Made by a program: the position numbers and the translations under genes. This document shows, one piece after another, positions 16,753-26,813 of a stretch of 64,000 nucleotides of DNA (position 1 is its first letter; each line of letters opens with the position of its first letter). Origin of the DNA: UBA7236 sp035439505 (GTDB lineage: Bacteria > Bacteroidota > Bacteroidia > Chitinophagales > BACL12). Under the pieces are notes generated by a model that was not told the origin of the DNA, ran no database searches, and saw only the letters and a list, made by a program, of their open reading frames with translations. Location: the NCBI GenBank assembly GCA_035439505.1, contig DAORKJ010000009.1:1-64000 (forward strand), in the 5' to 3' direction.

Positions 16753-17586
16753 TTATTGAATTTTTTGGTGAATGAAGTGTAAAATAGCATTAAATAATTG
16801 TTCCTTTTCAGGTTCATTATGCATTTCATGAAATAAACCAGGAAATTCTTTATACTCAATTAAATCGCTGCGCATTTGGGCAAATGCTTTACTTGCAGTA
16901 TGATCAGTCAGTTGGTCCTCAGTGCCATGTGCAATAAACATAGGATAATGCAATTCAGATGATCTTTCCAATATTGATTTTCCTTTTGTAAAAATTTCGA
17001 AAAATCCTGCCGCTGAAATTTTACCATGCACCAGTTTATCATTTTTATATTTTTCTACTACTTCTTTGTCGTGGGAAATTAGTGCAGGATTTAAACCTGT
17101 CGGTTGTAACAAAGCAGGGAATATTGACTTCACTGTTTTGCCCAAGGCTACTTTCCATGCCGGTGGGTCGAATGCTAATCGTATCCATGGCGATGTAGCA
17201 ATATATCCTGTCACCGGTTTTGTGTTTTGTAATGCATGGTTGATTACCACATTACCACCCATACTATGGCCATAAATGAAAATCGGTTTTCCGGGGTATT
17301 TTGTAACTACCTCATCGTATAACATATCTACTGTTTCCAGATATTCATCAAAGTGATTGACATGTCCTCTGGCACCACCTGACTTCCCGTGACCAATCAA
17401 ATCGGCAGCAAAAAAGTCTACCTGATGCGCCACAAAAAAGGCCGCTACGTGCTCAAATCTTGAGCTGTGGTCGCTTTGGCCGTGAATATGGCATATCACA
17501 GCAATTGGCTCCTTTTCACCGGTCCAGCTTTGGGCGAAAATTTCCTGGCCTTTTTTATTTTGTTTATGGTAAGTAGTATGTTGCAT
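16753..17586 (-). CDS. Alpha/beta hydrolase, monoacylglycerol-lipase-like
   Basis: A 277-residue hydrolase. The start is placed at MQHTTYHKQNKKGQEIFAQSW; upstream codons in frame are low-quality and overlap the divergent gene. ICHIHGQSDHSSRFEHVAAFF holds the oxyanion HG motif, DLIGHGKSGGARGHV is typical of the lysophospholipase/monoglyceride lipase group, GHSMGG carries the nucleophile Ser, and the acid and base are in AHGTEDQLTD and LFHEMHNE. It probably hydrolyses monoacylglycerols or other esters. It is divergent from the endonuclease-like gene at 17654. Confidence 0.88.
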   Translation of the reverse strand: MQHTTYHKQNKKGQEIFAQSWTGEKEPIAVICHIHGQSDHSSRFEHVAAFFVAHQVDFFAADLIGHGKSGGARGHVNHFDEYLETVDMLYDEVVTKYPGKPIFIYGHSMGGNVVINHALQNTKPVTGYIATSPWIRLAFDPPAWKVALGKTVKSIFPALLQPTGLNPALISHDKEVVEKYKNDKLVHGKISAAGFFEIFTKGKSILERSSELHYPMFIAHGTEDQLTDHTASKAFAQMRSDLIEYKEFPGLFHEMHNEPEKEQLFNAILHFIHQKIQ

Positions 17587-17653
17587 CAATATTAAATTAT
17601 GTGATAAATATATAAATTTATTTACAGGTATTATCTTCACAGCAAATACAGAT

Positions 17654-18727
17654 ATGAAAAAACTGAAACCCTTTCTCAAAATAATTGGCTGGCTGGTGCT
17701 GGTTGTGGTATTATATTTAGCCGGTGTAATCATTTATGGCACTATTACCGACTACAAACGTGACCCGGGTGCTGTTGAAGCTGCAGAAATAAAAGGCAAA
17801 GCTTCCGATTCCAAACAAATTGATAGTGTTGTTACCCTCATTAGCTGGAATATCGGTTATGGTGGTTTGGGAAAGGAAATGGACTTTTTTTACGATGGGG
17901 GAAAAACCGTTCGTGCACCACAGGAAATTTGGGATAAAGATTTTGCCGGCGTGCAAAAAATTATGAGCGATAATAGTGATGCAGATTTTTATTTAATTCA
18001 GGAAATTGACCGCAATTCACGCAGAAGTTATGAAGTGGATATGGTGAGAGAAATTAATCATGTATTACAAGGATATTCTTCTAGTTTTGCTGTCAACTAT
18101 GATGTAAAATTTGTTCCGGTTCCATATACTAATCCTATGGGAAAAGTATTTGGTGGTGTGGCAACATTTTCGCGTTTTACACCAACTGTTTCTGAACGCG
18201 TTCAATATCCGGGCAAATTTCCTTGGCCAACCAGAATATTCTTTTTGGACCGTTGTTATTTAACACAACGTTACCCGTTGTCAAATGGTAAAGAATTAAT
18301 TGTAATCAATACCCACAACTCAGCTTATGATGAAACCGGTGAAATAAAAGGTGGAGAAATGAATGCGCTTAAATCATTTGTTGAAGCAGAATATAAAAAA
18401 GGTAATTATGTAATAGCAGGTGGCGACTGGAATCAATGTCCACCAAATTTCCAGCATGATAAATTTATTCCCAAATCAGGATATGATGGTTTTATGCCAC
18501 CTTCCATGAGTTTCGATTACACACCTGAAAACTGGCTCTGGGCTTACGATCCCGATGTGCCAACAAATCGCCATTTAGAAACTCCTCTGGATGAAAATAC
18601 ATTCAGAACAGTAATTGATTTCTTTTTGATTTCACCAAATATTAAATTGCTGAAAATTAATACTATTGATACCAAGTTTGAATATTCAGATCATCAACCG
18701 GTGAAAATTCAAGTGCAGTTAATGTGA
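17654..18727 (+). CDS. Membrane-anchored endonuclease/exonuclease/phosphatase family protein
   Basis: A 357-residue protein with an N-terminal transmembrane anchor (PFLKIIGWLVLVVVLYLAGVIIYG) and an EEP domain. Visible EEP motifs are SWNIGYGGLG (first strand with metal-site Asn), FYLIQEIDRNS (catalytic Glu), VINTHNSAYD, VIAGGDWNQCPP (GDxN) and YSDHQPVKIQV (SDH at the end). These enzymes hydrolyse phosphodiesters; phospholipids, nucleic acids and inositol phosphates are all possible substrates. Given the anchor, the active site is outside the cytoplasm. It is divergent from the alpha/beta hydrolase. Confidence 0.86.
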   Translation: MKKLKPFLKIIGWLVLVVVLYLAGVIIYGTITDYKRDPGAVEAAEIKGKASDSKQIDSVVTLISWNIGYGGLGKEMDFFYDGGKTVRAPQEIWDKDFAGVQKIMSDNSDADFYLIQEIDRNSRRSYEVDMVREINHVLQGYSSSFAVNYDVKFVPVPYTNPMGKVFGGVATFSRFTPTVSERVQYPGKFPWPTRIFFLDRCYLTQRYPLSNGKELIVINTHNSAYDETGEIKGGEMNALKSFVEAEYKKGNYVIAGGDWNQCPPNFQHDKFIPKSGYDGFMPPSMSFDYTPENWLWAYDPDVPTNRHLETPLDENTFRTVIDFFLISPNIKLLKINTIDTKFEYSDHQPVKIQVQLM

Positions 18728-18743
18728 TCACCGGAGGTGAGAA

Positions 18744-18773
18744 TTAGCAAATTAGCTGATTAGCAAATTAGCT
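18744..18773. repeat. Direct duplication of TTAGCAAATTAGCT
   Basis: Two copies of the 14-mer TTAGCAAATTAGCT (18744-18757 and 18760-18773), each also partly self-complementary. A reverse-complement copy lies directly right of the assembly gap at 18972-18985, so the gap and the truncated reading frame are bracketed by inverted copies. Confidence 0.7.
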
Positions 18774-18836
18774 AATGTTGGTTTTCAAGTTGGAAAAAAT
18801 ATTTGGCTTCGATTTTACATATACTATTTTTTGCCT

Positions 18837-18871
18837 ATGGCAAAAAAGAATAAATTAAAATTCGGAGACCG
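18837..18871 (+). CDS. Start of a small gene lost in the assembly gap
   Basis: An ATG at 18837 opens a frame MAKKNKLKFGD that runs into the 100-N gap. A T-rich stretch resembling a Bacteroidota -7 region (TATTTTTTG) lies just upstream. The lysine-rich beginning looks like a real small cytoplasmic protein. Only 11 codons are visible, so neither family nor length can be given; glpK starts 27 bases after the gap, so the gene must end inside it. Confidence 0.4.
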
Positions 18872-18971
18872 NNNNNNNNNNNNNNNNNNNNNNNNNNNNN
18901 NNNNNNNNNNNNNNNNNNNNNNNNNNNNNNNNNNNNNNNNNNNNNNNNNNNNNNNNNNNNNNNNNNNNNNN
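18872..18971. other. Assembly gap (100 N) between repeat copies
   Basis: The gap is immediately followed by AGCTAATTTGCTAA, the reverse complement of the 14-mer at 18744 and 18760. Repeat-induced assembly failure is the likely cause. Confidence 0.8.
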
Positions 18972-18985
18972 AGCTAATTTGCTAA
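18972..18985. repeat. Inverted copy of the TTAGCAAATTAGCT unit
   Basis: AGCTAATTTGCTAA is the exact reverse complement of the 14-mer repeated at 18744-18773. Confidence 0.7.
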
Positions 18986-18998
18986 TTAACCCAGGCTT

Positions 18999-20468
18999 AT
19001 GAAATATCTCATTGCAATTGATCAGGGCACAACGAGTTCGCGGACTATTTTGTTTGATGAACATTTAGTTGAGGTTGCGCGTGCGCAGAAGGAATTTCCT
19101 CAAATTTTTCCGCAGCCGGGATGGGTGGAACATGATGCTGAAGTAATTTGGGAAACACAATTGGAAACACTTCGTGAAGTATTGGATATTGCGCATGTTT
19201 CGTTGGATGATATTGCAGGAATTGGTATTACCAATCAGCGGGAGACGGTGGTAGTGTGGGATAAAACTACGGGCAAACCTATTTATAACGCCATTGTTTG
19301 GCAAGATAGAAGAACTGCCGGTATTTGTGAGGATTTAAAAGCTGGTAAATTAGAAAATTATATTCGCGATAATACCGGACTGGTGATTGATGCTTATTTT
19401 TCGGGTACAAAAATTAAATGGATTTTAGATACTATTCCGCAAGCAAGACAATTAGCTGCAGAAAATAAATTATTATGCGGCACTATTGATTGTTGGCTGA
19501 TATGGAAATTAACTAATGGTAATGTACACGCCACTGATGTTAGTAATGCATCCAGAACCATGTTGTTTAATATTAAAAGTATTACTTGGGATACACATTT
19601 ATTACAAACTTTAAATATACCGGCCAACATTTTACCTGAAGTAAAAAATTCCATCGACCAATATGGTTTTGCCAATATTGGCGGTAAAGAAATTCCGATT
19701 TTAGGTGTGGCGGGTGATCAGCAGGCTGCCTTATTCGGACAGCGATGTTTTGAACCGGGCACTGCAAAAAATACATATGGGACTGGCTGTTTTATGTTGA
19801 TGCAAACAGGCAATAAAATGGTTATTTCACAACAAAAATTATTAACTACAATTGCCTGGGGAATAAATGGTAATATCAGTTATGCATTAGAGGGCAGTGT
19901 ATTTATTGGTGGTGCAGTTGTGCAATGGCTGAGAGATAGTTTACAAATAATTTCCAGCAGCGATGAATCGGAATATATTGCTGCATCATTACATGATAAT
20001 GGTGATGTGTATTTTGTCCCTGCATTTACCGGACTTGGTGCTCCGCATTGGGATATGTATGCAAAGGGAACTATTTCGGGATTAACACGCGGCACAGGCA
20101 GAGCACATATTATTCGCGCAGCATTGGAATCGATTGCTTATCAAACACGGGATGTGTTGCAGGCAATGAATAAAGATGCAGGTATTATTTTAAAAACTTT
20201 ACAAGTTGATGGTGGTGCAACTGCTAACAATTGGCTGATGCAATTTCAAAGTGATATATTACAAACGCAGGTAGTGCGCCCTGAATATTTAGAATCGACA
20301 GCATTAGGTGCAGCGAGTATAGCGGGTATTGGAGCGGGGTTATTTTCGATGGAAGATTTGTCTACACAGCCGCTTACGTCTACACGATTTAAACCTAAAA
20401 TGAAATTAGTGGAAGCGGATGAATTGTATTTTAAATGGCATACTGCAGTGGATAGGGCCAAAGGATAA
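18999..20468 (+). CDS. glpK: Glycerol kinase
   Basis: A 489-residue FGGY kinase that phosphorylates glycerol to glycerol-3-phosphate. The N-terminal IAIDQGTTSSRTILFDE is the ATP-binding phosphate loop of glycerol kinases; GWVEHDAEVIWETQ, GITNQRETVVVWDKTTGKP and NAIVWQDRRT hold the glycerol-contacting residues, and GVAGDQQAALFGQ carries the catalytic Asp. The C-terminal domain has LQVDGGATANNWLMQFQSD. Length and motifs match GlpK rather than other FGGY kinases. No other glp gene is adjacent, so it appears to stand alone behind the repeat region. Confidence 0.95.
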   Translation: MKYLIAIDQGTTSSRTILFDEHLVEVARAQKEFPQIFPQPGWVEHDAEVIWETQLETLREVLDIAHVSLDDIAGIGITNQRETVVVWDKTTGKPIYNAIVWQDRRTAGICEDLKAGKLENYIRDNTGLVIDAYFSGTKIKWILDTIPQARQLAAENKLLCGTIDCWLIWKLTNGNVHATDVSNASRTMLFNIKSITWDTHLLQTLNIPANILPEVKNSIDQYGFANIGGKEIPILGVAGDQQAALFGQRCFEPGTAKNTYGTGCFMLMQTGNKMVISQQKLLTTIAWGINGNISYALEGSVFIGGAVVQWLRDSLQIISSSDESEYIAASLHDNGDVYFVPAFTGLGAPHWDMYAKGTISGLTRGTGRAHIIRAALESIAYQTRDVLQAMNKDAGIILKTLQVDGGATANNWLMQFQSDILQTQVVRPEYLESTALGAASIAGIGAGLFSMEDLSTQPLTSTRFKPKMKLVEADELYFKWHTAVDRAKG

Positions 20469-20785
20469 CGGCGTTTGAAAAGGAACACTGGTTGAACGGA
20501 TTGGGGACGGATTTTTTTTGAGCCTTATTGGCGGCGGACGAGTCAAGAGTCGAATATTGATTTCAATGGTTCATTTGTAGGATTAATTTCAATGCTGGCT
20601 CCGAATTGCGTTAGGGATAGTAGCGGAAACCCCGCAGGCCGCCTTTTCGGCGGACGAGGAGTTGCAGCGTATAGCCCGGCCAACGCCCAAAACAACATTT
20701 GCATGGCTTTGAAACGGGTGTATTTATTTGTCTCCCCCACCCCTTTGCCGTATCTTTGCGCCTGCAAAACTTAAAAATTGGAATT
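20469..20785. other. GC-richer intergenic region with hairpin and lpdA promoter
   Basis: About 320 bases without a credible gene; a 60-codon frame on the plus strand overlaps the promoter and is not supported. CCGCC-TTTTC-GGCGG (20639-20653) forms a short GC stem but has no T run. The motif GGCGGACGAG occurs twice (around 20533 and 20649). The right end holds a well-formed promoter for lpdA. Confidence 0.6.
20727..20758 (+). promoter_or_regulatory. Promoter of lpdA (-33 TTTG, -7 TATCTTTG)
   Basis: TTTG at 20727-20730, a spacer of 20 bases, then TATCTTTG at 20751-20758: a full match to the Bacteroidota sigma-A consensus. Transcription would start near 20764, leaving a leader of about 20 bases. 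Confidence 0.75.
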
Positions 20786-22174
20786 ATGAATTATGATGTA
20801 ATTGTGTTGGGAAGCGGACCCGGCGGTTATGTGACTGCTATCAGGGCTTCTCAGTTGGGTTTAAAGACTGCCATTGTGGAGCGCGCTGAACTGGGTGGTA
20901 TTTGTTTGAACTGGGGTTGTATACCTACCAAAGCATTGTTAAAAAGTGCTCAGGTGTTTGAATATATGAAACACGCAGCCGACTACGGAATTACGGTTTC
21001 TGATGCCAAAGCGGATTTTGCGGGCATGGTAAAACGCAGTCGCGACGTTGCCGGTGGCATGAGTAAAGGTGTGCAGTTTTTGATGAAAAAAAATAAAATC
21101 GACATTATTGAAGGAAATGGTGTAGTGAAACCGGGAAAAGCTGTTGAAGTGACAGATGCTACCGGTGCTAAAAAAATGGTGTCGGCAAAACATATCATTA
21201 TTGCTACGGGTGCGCGCAGTAAAGATTTACCTACTATGAAACAGGATGGTAAAAAAATAATTGGTTATCGCGAAGCAATGTCATTGGCTACTCAACCTAA
21301 AAAATTAGTTGTTGTTGGAGCAGGTGCAATTGGTGTTGAGTTTGCGTATTTCTATAATTCAATTGGCACTCAAGTTACAATTGTTGAATTTATGGATAGA
21401 TTAGTTCCTGTTGAAGATGAAGAGGTATCAAAAGAATTAGCGCGTAATTTCAAAAAACAAGGTATCACTATTATGACATCGAGTGCTGTTGAATCGGTGG
21501 ATACTTCGGGCGAAGGTTGTAAAGTGAAAGTGAAAACTGCAAAAGGTGAAGAGATTTTAGAATGTGATATCGTGTTAAGTGCTGCAGGTGTTGTTGCGAA
21601 TATTGAAAATATCGGATTGGAAACAGTTGGTATTAAAACTGATAAAGGCAAAATTGTAGTAGATAAATATTATAAAACAAATGTGGATGGCTATTATGCT
21701 ATTGGTGATGTAACTCCGGGTCCGGCATTAGCACACGTGGCAAGTGCTGAAGGTATTACTTGTGTTGAAGCTATTGCGGGTCATCATCCGGAAGGAATTG
21801 ATTACGGTAATATTCCGGGATGTACTTATTGCTCTCCTGAAATTGCGAGTGTTGGTATGACAGAAGCTGCTGCAAAAGCTGCGGGTTACGAATTAAAAAT
21901 TGGTAAATTCCCTTTCACTGCAAGTGGTAAAGCAAAAGCCGGTGGTAATGCAGAAGGATTTATTAAAGTAATTTTTGATGCTAAATACGGTGAGTTTTTA
22001 GGTGCGCATATGATTGGTGCCAACGTTACGGAAATGATTGCGGAAGTAGTTGTTGCACGTAAATTAGAAACTACCGGTCACGAAATAATCAAAGCTATTC
22101 ACCCGCATCCAACTATGAGCGAAGCCATTATGGAAGCTGCTGCTGCTGCGTATGGTGAAGTGATACATTTATAA
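20786..22174 (+). CDS. lpdA: Dihydrolipoyl dehydrogenase
   Basis: A 462-residue flavoprotein disulfide reductase, the E3 component of 2-oxoacid dehydrogenase complexes. The ATG at 20786 is chosen because the FAD-binding GSGPGGY loop follows at once and the promoter lies upstream of it. The redox-active disulfide is in GGICLNWGCIPTK. VVVGAGAIGVEFAYFYNSIG binds NAD, YAIGDVTPGPALAHVASAEG contacts FAD, and HPHPTMSEAIMEA supplies the His-Glu base. No E1 or E2 gene is adjacent. A terminator follows. Confidence 0.95.
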   Translation: MNYDVIVLGSGPGGYVTAIRASQLGLKTAIVERAELGGICLNWGCIPTKALLKSAQVFEYMKHAADYGITVSDAKADFAGMVKRSRDVAGGMSKGVQFLMKKNKIDIIEGNGVVKPGKAVEVTDATGAKKMVSAKHIIIATGARSKDLPTMKQDGKKIIGYREAMSLATQPKKLVVVGAGAIGVEFAYFYNSIGTQVTIVEFMDRLVPVEDEEVSKELARNFKKQGITIMTSSAVESVDTSGEGCKVKVKTAKGEEILECDIVLSAAGVVANIENIGLETVGIKTDKGKIVVDKYYKTNVDGYYAIGDVTPGPALAHVASAEGITCVEAIAGHHPEGIDYGNIPGCTYCSPEIASVGMTEAAAKAAGYELKIGKFPFTASGKAKAGGNAEGFIKVIFDAKYGEFLGAHMIGANVTEMIAEVVVARKLETTGHEIIKAIHPHPTMSEAIMEAAAAAYGEVIHL

Positions 22175-22196
22175 TTATTATGTATAACATATTATT

Positions 22197-22226
22197 AAAA
22201 GCCCTGTTGTGAGACGGGGCTTTTTT
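22197..22226 (+). terminator. Intrinsic terminator after lpdA
   Basis: AAAAGCCCTGT (22197-22207) pairs with ACGGGGCTTTT (22214-22224, one G-T pair) and is followed by TT; loop TGTGAG. It starts 22 bases after the lpdA stop. Confidence 0.85.
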
Positions 22227-22264
22227 GATTTTATTGCAGTCCTGTTTTTTGCTGAAGATTTAAT

Positions 22265-22272
22265 TACATTTG
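22265..22272 (+). promoter_or_regulatory. -7 box of the ureohydrolase gene
   Basis: TACATTTG, an exact TAnnTTTG match, ends four bases before the ATG at 22277, so the transcript would be leaderless or nearly so. No -33 box at the usual spacing. Confidence 0.5.
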
Positions 22273-22276
22273 TAAT

Positions 22277-23320
22277 ATGCCGAAAATAAATATTTATTCA
22301 CGGGAGACAATTATTGCACGCACGAAACATCGCTCGGGTGAGACAAAATTGGGTGAAACTATTCATACTATTCCACAAAACACATCATGGCAAACTTATT
22401 TAAAAGAGGATACAGCCAAGTTTGTAGTGCTGGGTATTCCGGAAGATATCGGTGTTCGCGCAAATCACGGTCGCGGTGGCGCTTACGCAGCATGGAAGCC
22501 GAGTTTAGATTTTTTGCTGAATATGCAGAGTAATCAGTTTTGTCATGGTGAAGAAATACTCGTGCTAGGGCATATTGAATTAGAAGATTTAATGGCAGAA
22601 GCCAATACGCTGAATTATAAGCTAGAAACAGATATTGAAAAAGCGCGTTTATTAGTTGCGCAAGTGGATGAACGGGTGAGTGAAGTAATAACCATAATTG
22701 CAGCAGCAGGTAAAATTCCAATTGTTGTTGGTGGTGGACATAATAATGCGTATCCTATTATTAAAGGAATAAATACAGGCGCTGAGTTAAATGGCATTCA
22801 TGTAATTAATTGCGACCCACATAGTGATATGCGTCCGATGTTGGGCAGACATAGCGGTAATGGATTTTTATATGCATATAGCGAAGGGTATTTAAAGAAG
22901 TATGCGGTATTTGGATTACATGAATCGTATAATATTTATTCCGCACTTGAACTATTTGAGCAACATAAAGAGCAATTACATTTTGAAACGTATGATGATA
23001 TTTTTGTACGCGAACATATCAGTTATCAGCTGGCACTAAACAATTGCATTCATTTTTGTAAAGGTGCTGCATGCGGGGTTGAAATTGATTTAGATTCCAT
23101 ACAAAATGTACCAGTAAGTGCCCGAACTCCAAGTGGCATGTTACCTATTGATGTGCGCAAATACGTGTATCACTGTGGTTCGGAATTAGCTGTTTGTTAT
23201 TTACATATTGCGGAAGGAGCGCCGGTATTGGCACACAAACAGATGGACAACAAAACCGGAAAACTGGTCGCGTATATCATTACAGATTTTGTAAAAGCGG
23301 TAAAACGCAATATCCACTAA
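22277..23320 (+). CDS. Arginase/agmatinase family ureohydrolase, formimidoylglutamase-like
   Basis: A 347-residue member of the ureohydrolase superfamily, binuclear manganese hydrolases acting on guanidino or formimino groups. The metal ligands are visible in order: GGGH (IVVGGGHNNAYP), DPHSD (INCDPHSDMRP) and DLD (GVEIDLDSIQN). The N-terminal 60 residues are specific to a Bacteroidota subgroup usually annotated as formimidoylglutamase. No hut genes are adjacent, so the exact substrate (formiminoglutamate, agmatine, arginine or another) is open. It is followed by the TetR promoter after about 40 bases. Confidence 0.83.
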   Translation: MPKINIYSRETIIARTKHRSGETKLGETIHTIPQNTSWQTYLKEDTAKFVVLGIPEDIGVRANHGRGGAYAAWKPSLDFLLNMQSNQFCHGEEILVLGHIELEDLMAEANTLNYKLETDIEKARLLVAQVDERVSEVITIIAAAGKIPIVVGGGHNNAYPIIKGINTGAELNGIHVINCDPHSDMRPMLGRHSGNGFLYAYSEGYLKKYAVFGLHESYNIYSALELFEQHKEQLHFETYDDIFVREHISYQLALNNCIHFCKGAACGVEIDLDSIQNVPVSARTPSGMLPIDVRKYVYHCGSELAVCYLHIAEGAPVLAHKQMDNKTGKLVAYIITDFVKAVKRNIH

Positions 23321-23358
23321 GTCCAATAGCTTTACACATTTATTATTTTAAAGAAAAA

Positions 23359-23390
23359 TTTGGTGGATTAATCCGGTGTTTCTACCTTTG
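23359..23390 (+). promoter_or_regulatory. Promoter of the TetR-hydrolase operon
   Basis: TTTG at 23359-23362, 20-base spacer, TACCTTTG at 23383-23390: a textbook Bacteroidota promoter. The predicted start point (about 23396) falls inside the palindromic operator that begins at the next base. Confidence 0.8.
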
Positions 23391-23408
23391 TGAATGAACG
23401 TTCATTCA
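23391..23408. promoter_or_regulatory. 18-bp perfect palindromic operator of the TetR regulator
   Basis: TGAATGAACGTTCATTCA is a perfect inverted repeat directly abutting the -7 box and ending two bases before the TetR ATG. A dimeric TetR protein bound here would cover the transcription start, so negative autoregulation is the natural reading. The half-site TGAATGA resembles operators described for FadR-type TetR regulators of Bacillus. Confidence 0.82.
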
Positions 23409-23410
23409 TA

Positions 23411-23956
23411 ATGAAAACAAATCAGAAAGAACATATCATGGAAACGGCCCTGCAGTTGTTTGCCGGCAAGGGTTACGGACAAACTTCCATAGCGTTGATT
23501 GCCCGCGAGGCGGGAGTTGCGCAGGGGTTGATGTATAATTATTTCGACTCCAAAGAGGCATTATTATTAGCAATTATGGAGCAAGGTTTTGCCGGTGTGC
23601 AGGAAAGTATGGCTGTATATGCCGGAACGCACAGTCCGAAAAAAGCCTTGGAATTACATGTGGAAGCAACTTTCGCACAAGTGACCGCCAACAAAAATTT
23701 CTGGAAGTTGTTTCACGCTATTAAAATGCAGGAACAGGTGCAGCAGTTTTTGGATGCGGAATATGCCCATGCAAAATCATTTATTATTAAAACTTTAGCC
23801 GGTAATTTTAAAAAACTCGGTTACGACAAACCCACCGATGAGGCGAAATTATTTTTTGTCATGATAGATGGTTTGGTTGTGCATCATTTAATGGATGCGA
23901 AAACATTTCCGCTAAATACAATTAAAAAAACAATATTTCAAAGATATCATTTATGA
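23411..23956 (+). CDS. TetR/AcrR family transcriptional regulator
   Basis: A 181-residue regulator starting at the ATG just after the operator; an upstream GTG at 23390 would place the operator inside the coding region and is rejected. The N-terminal helix-turn-helix is typical: KEHIMETALQLFAGKGYGQTSIALIAREAGVAQGLMYNYFDSKEALLLAI. The C-terminal ligand domain is of ordinary size. Its stop overlaps the next start (ATGA), so it is co-transcribed with an alpha/beta hydrolase, a likely catabolic target whose substrate or product may be the inducer. Autoregulation is inferred from the operator position. Confidence 0.92.
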   Translation: MKTNQKEHIMETALQLFAGKGYGQTSIALIAREAGVAQGLMYNYFDSKEALLLAIMEQGFAGVQESMAVYAGTHSPKKALELHVEATFAQVTANKNFWKLFHAIKMQEQVQQFLDAEYAHAKSFIIKTLAGNFKKLGYDKPTDEAKLFFVMIDGLVVHHLMDAKTFPLNTIKKTIFQRYHL

Positions 23957-24813
23957 ATACGAATTGGCTAAATACAAATGAATACCCATTTAAACATCAT
24001 TATTTCAATGTTAATGATACAACGATGCATTATGTGGATGAGGGTGAAGGAGAAGTGATATTGTTTGTGCATGGAACCCCATCCTGGAGTTTTGAGTTCA
24101 GGAATGTGATTAAATTTTTATCGAAAAAATATAGATGCATTGCATTAGACCATATTGGTTTTGGCTTATCGGAAAAACCTGCTAAGTACGATTATACCGT
24201 TCAAAATCATACGGCGAGTTTGCTCAAGCTGATTACCCATTTGCAGTTAAATCAATTTACCATGTTGGTTCACGATTTTGGTGGTATTATTGGATTAGCC
24301 GCCGCGGAGCAAATACCGGAAAAAATTAAACGTTTAATAATATTAAATACCTGGTGCAGGTCGATACAGGATGAACCGGAGTATAAAAAAATGAAAGTTA
24401 TTTTAGGCAGCCCGTTAATGCCATTGTTATATCGATATTTAAATTTTTCAGCAAAATATATTTTACCTGCAGCATTTGGGGAACGTTCACGTTTAACGCC
24501 TGAAATTCACCAACACTTTCTGCGTCCTTTTTCCAAAGCGAGTGAACGCAACGGGACAATTGCATTTGCGAAATCGTTGTTGCGCGACCAGGATTATTAT
24601 GCAAGCATTGGCAAAAAATTAACCATCCTAAAAGATAAACCGGTATTAATTATCTGGGGTATGAAGGACGAATTTATAACAGAAAAACATCTGCTTTGGA
24701 TGCAAGAACAATTTCCGGGCTCGAAAGTAGTGCGTTATGATGATGCAGGTCATTTTGTATTAGAAGAAAAAAGTGTTGTTGCCGGGCCTGTGATTGCGGA
24801 ATTTATGGGGTGA
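23953..24813 (+). CDS. Alpha/beta hydrolase with Asp nucleophile (dehalogenase/epoxide hydrolase-like)
   Basis: A 286-residue alpha/beta hydrolase translationally coupled to the TetR gene. HGTPSWSFEFRN is the oxyanion region, LVHDFGGIIGLAAAEQ carries an aspartate nucleophile instead of serine, WGMKDEFI supplies the acid and DAGHFVLEE the histidine. Asp nucleophiles occur in haloalkane dehalogenases, epoxide hydrolases and fluoroacetate dehalogenases. The Trp that normally follows the nucleophile in haloalkane dehalogenases is Phe here, so a dehalogenase name would be over-specific. A terminator follows, shared with ftsZ. Confidence 0.85.
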   Translation: MNTNWLNTNEYPFKHHYFNVNDTTMHYVDEGEGEVILFVHGTPSWSFEFRNVIKFLSKKYRCIALDHIGFGLSEKPAKYDYTVQNHTASLLKLITHLQLNQFTMLVHDFGGIIGLAAAEQIPEKIKRLIILNTWCRSIQDEPEYKKMKVILGSPLMPLLYRYLNFSAKYILPAAFGERSRLTPEIHQHFLRPFSKASERNGTIAFAKSLLRDQDYYASIGKKLTILKDKPVLIIWGMKDEFITEKHLLWMQEQFPGSKVVRYDDAGHFVLEEKSVVAGPVIAEFMG

Positions 24814-24893
24814 GGAAAACGAGACCCGCCAGGTTTTAGAGCAACCTGACATATTAACCGAAAAATCGAATTTCAATAACTAATTAAAACAAA

Positions 24894-24919
24894 AAAAGCG
24901 CTTCTTTCGAAGCGCTTTT
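24894..24919. terminator. Bidirectional intrinsic terminator
   Basis: AAAAGCGCTTC (24894-24904), loop TTTC, GAAGCGCTTTT (24909-24919): a perfect 11-pair stem flanked by A and T runs, between the convergent hydrolase and ftsZ genes. It marks the 3' end of the dcw cluster. Confidence 0.92.
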
Positions 24920-24939
24920 GTATTATATTAATTGGCGAA

Positions 24940-26742
<1,803 letters not shown>

Positions 26743-26813
26743 AATGTTTGTAGCGCTTTTTAAACTAGGTTTACTTAGTTGGTTTATATTGACTGTCCGG
26801 TCATTGACAGTTT

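Noticed and set aside
23953..24813. Haloalkane dehalogenase as a firm name
   Set aside because: The Trp after the nucleophile Asp, needed for halide binding, is Phe here; only the broader Asp-nucleophile hydrolase call is supported.
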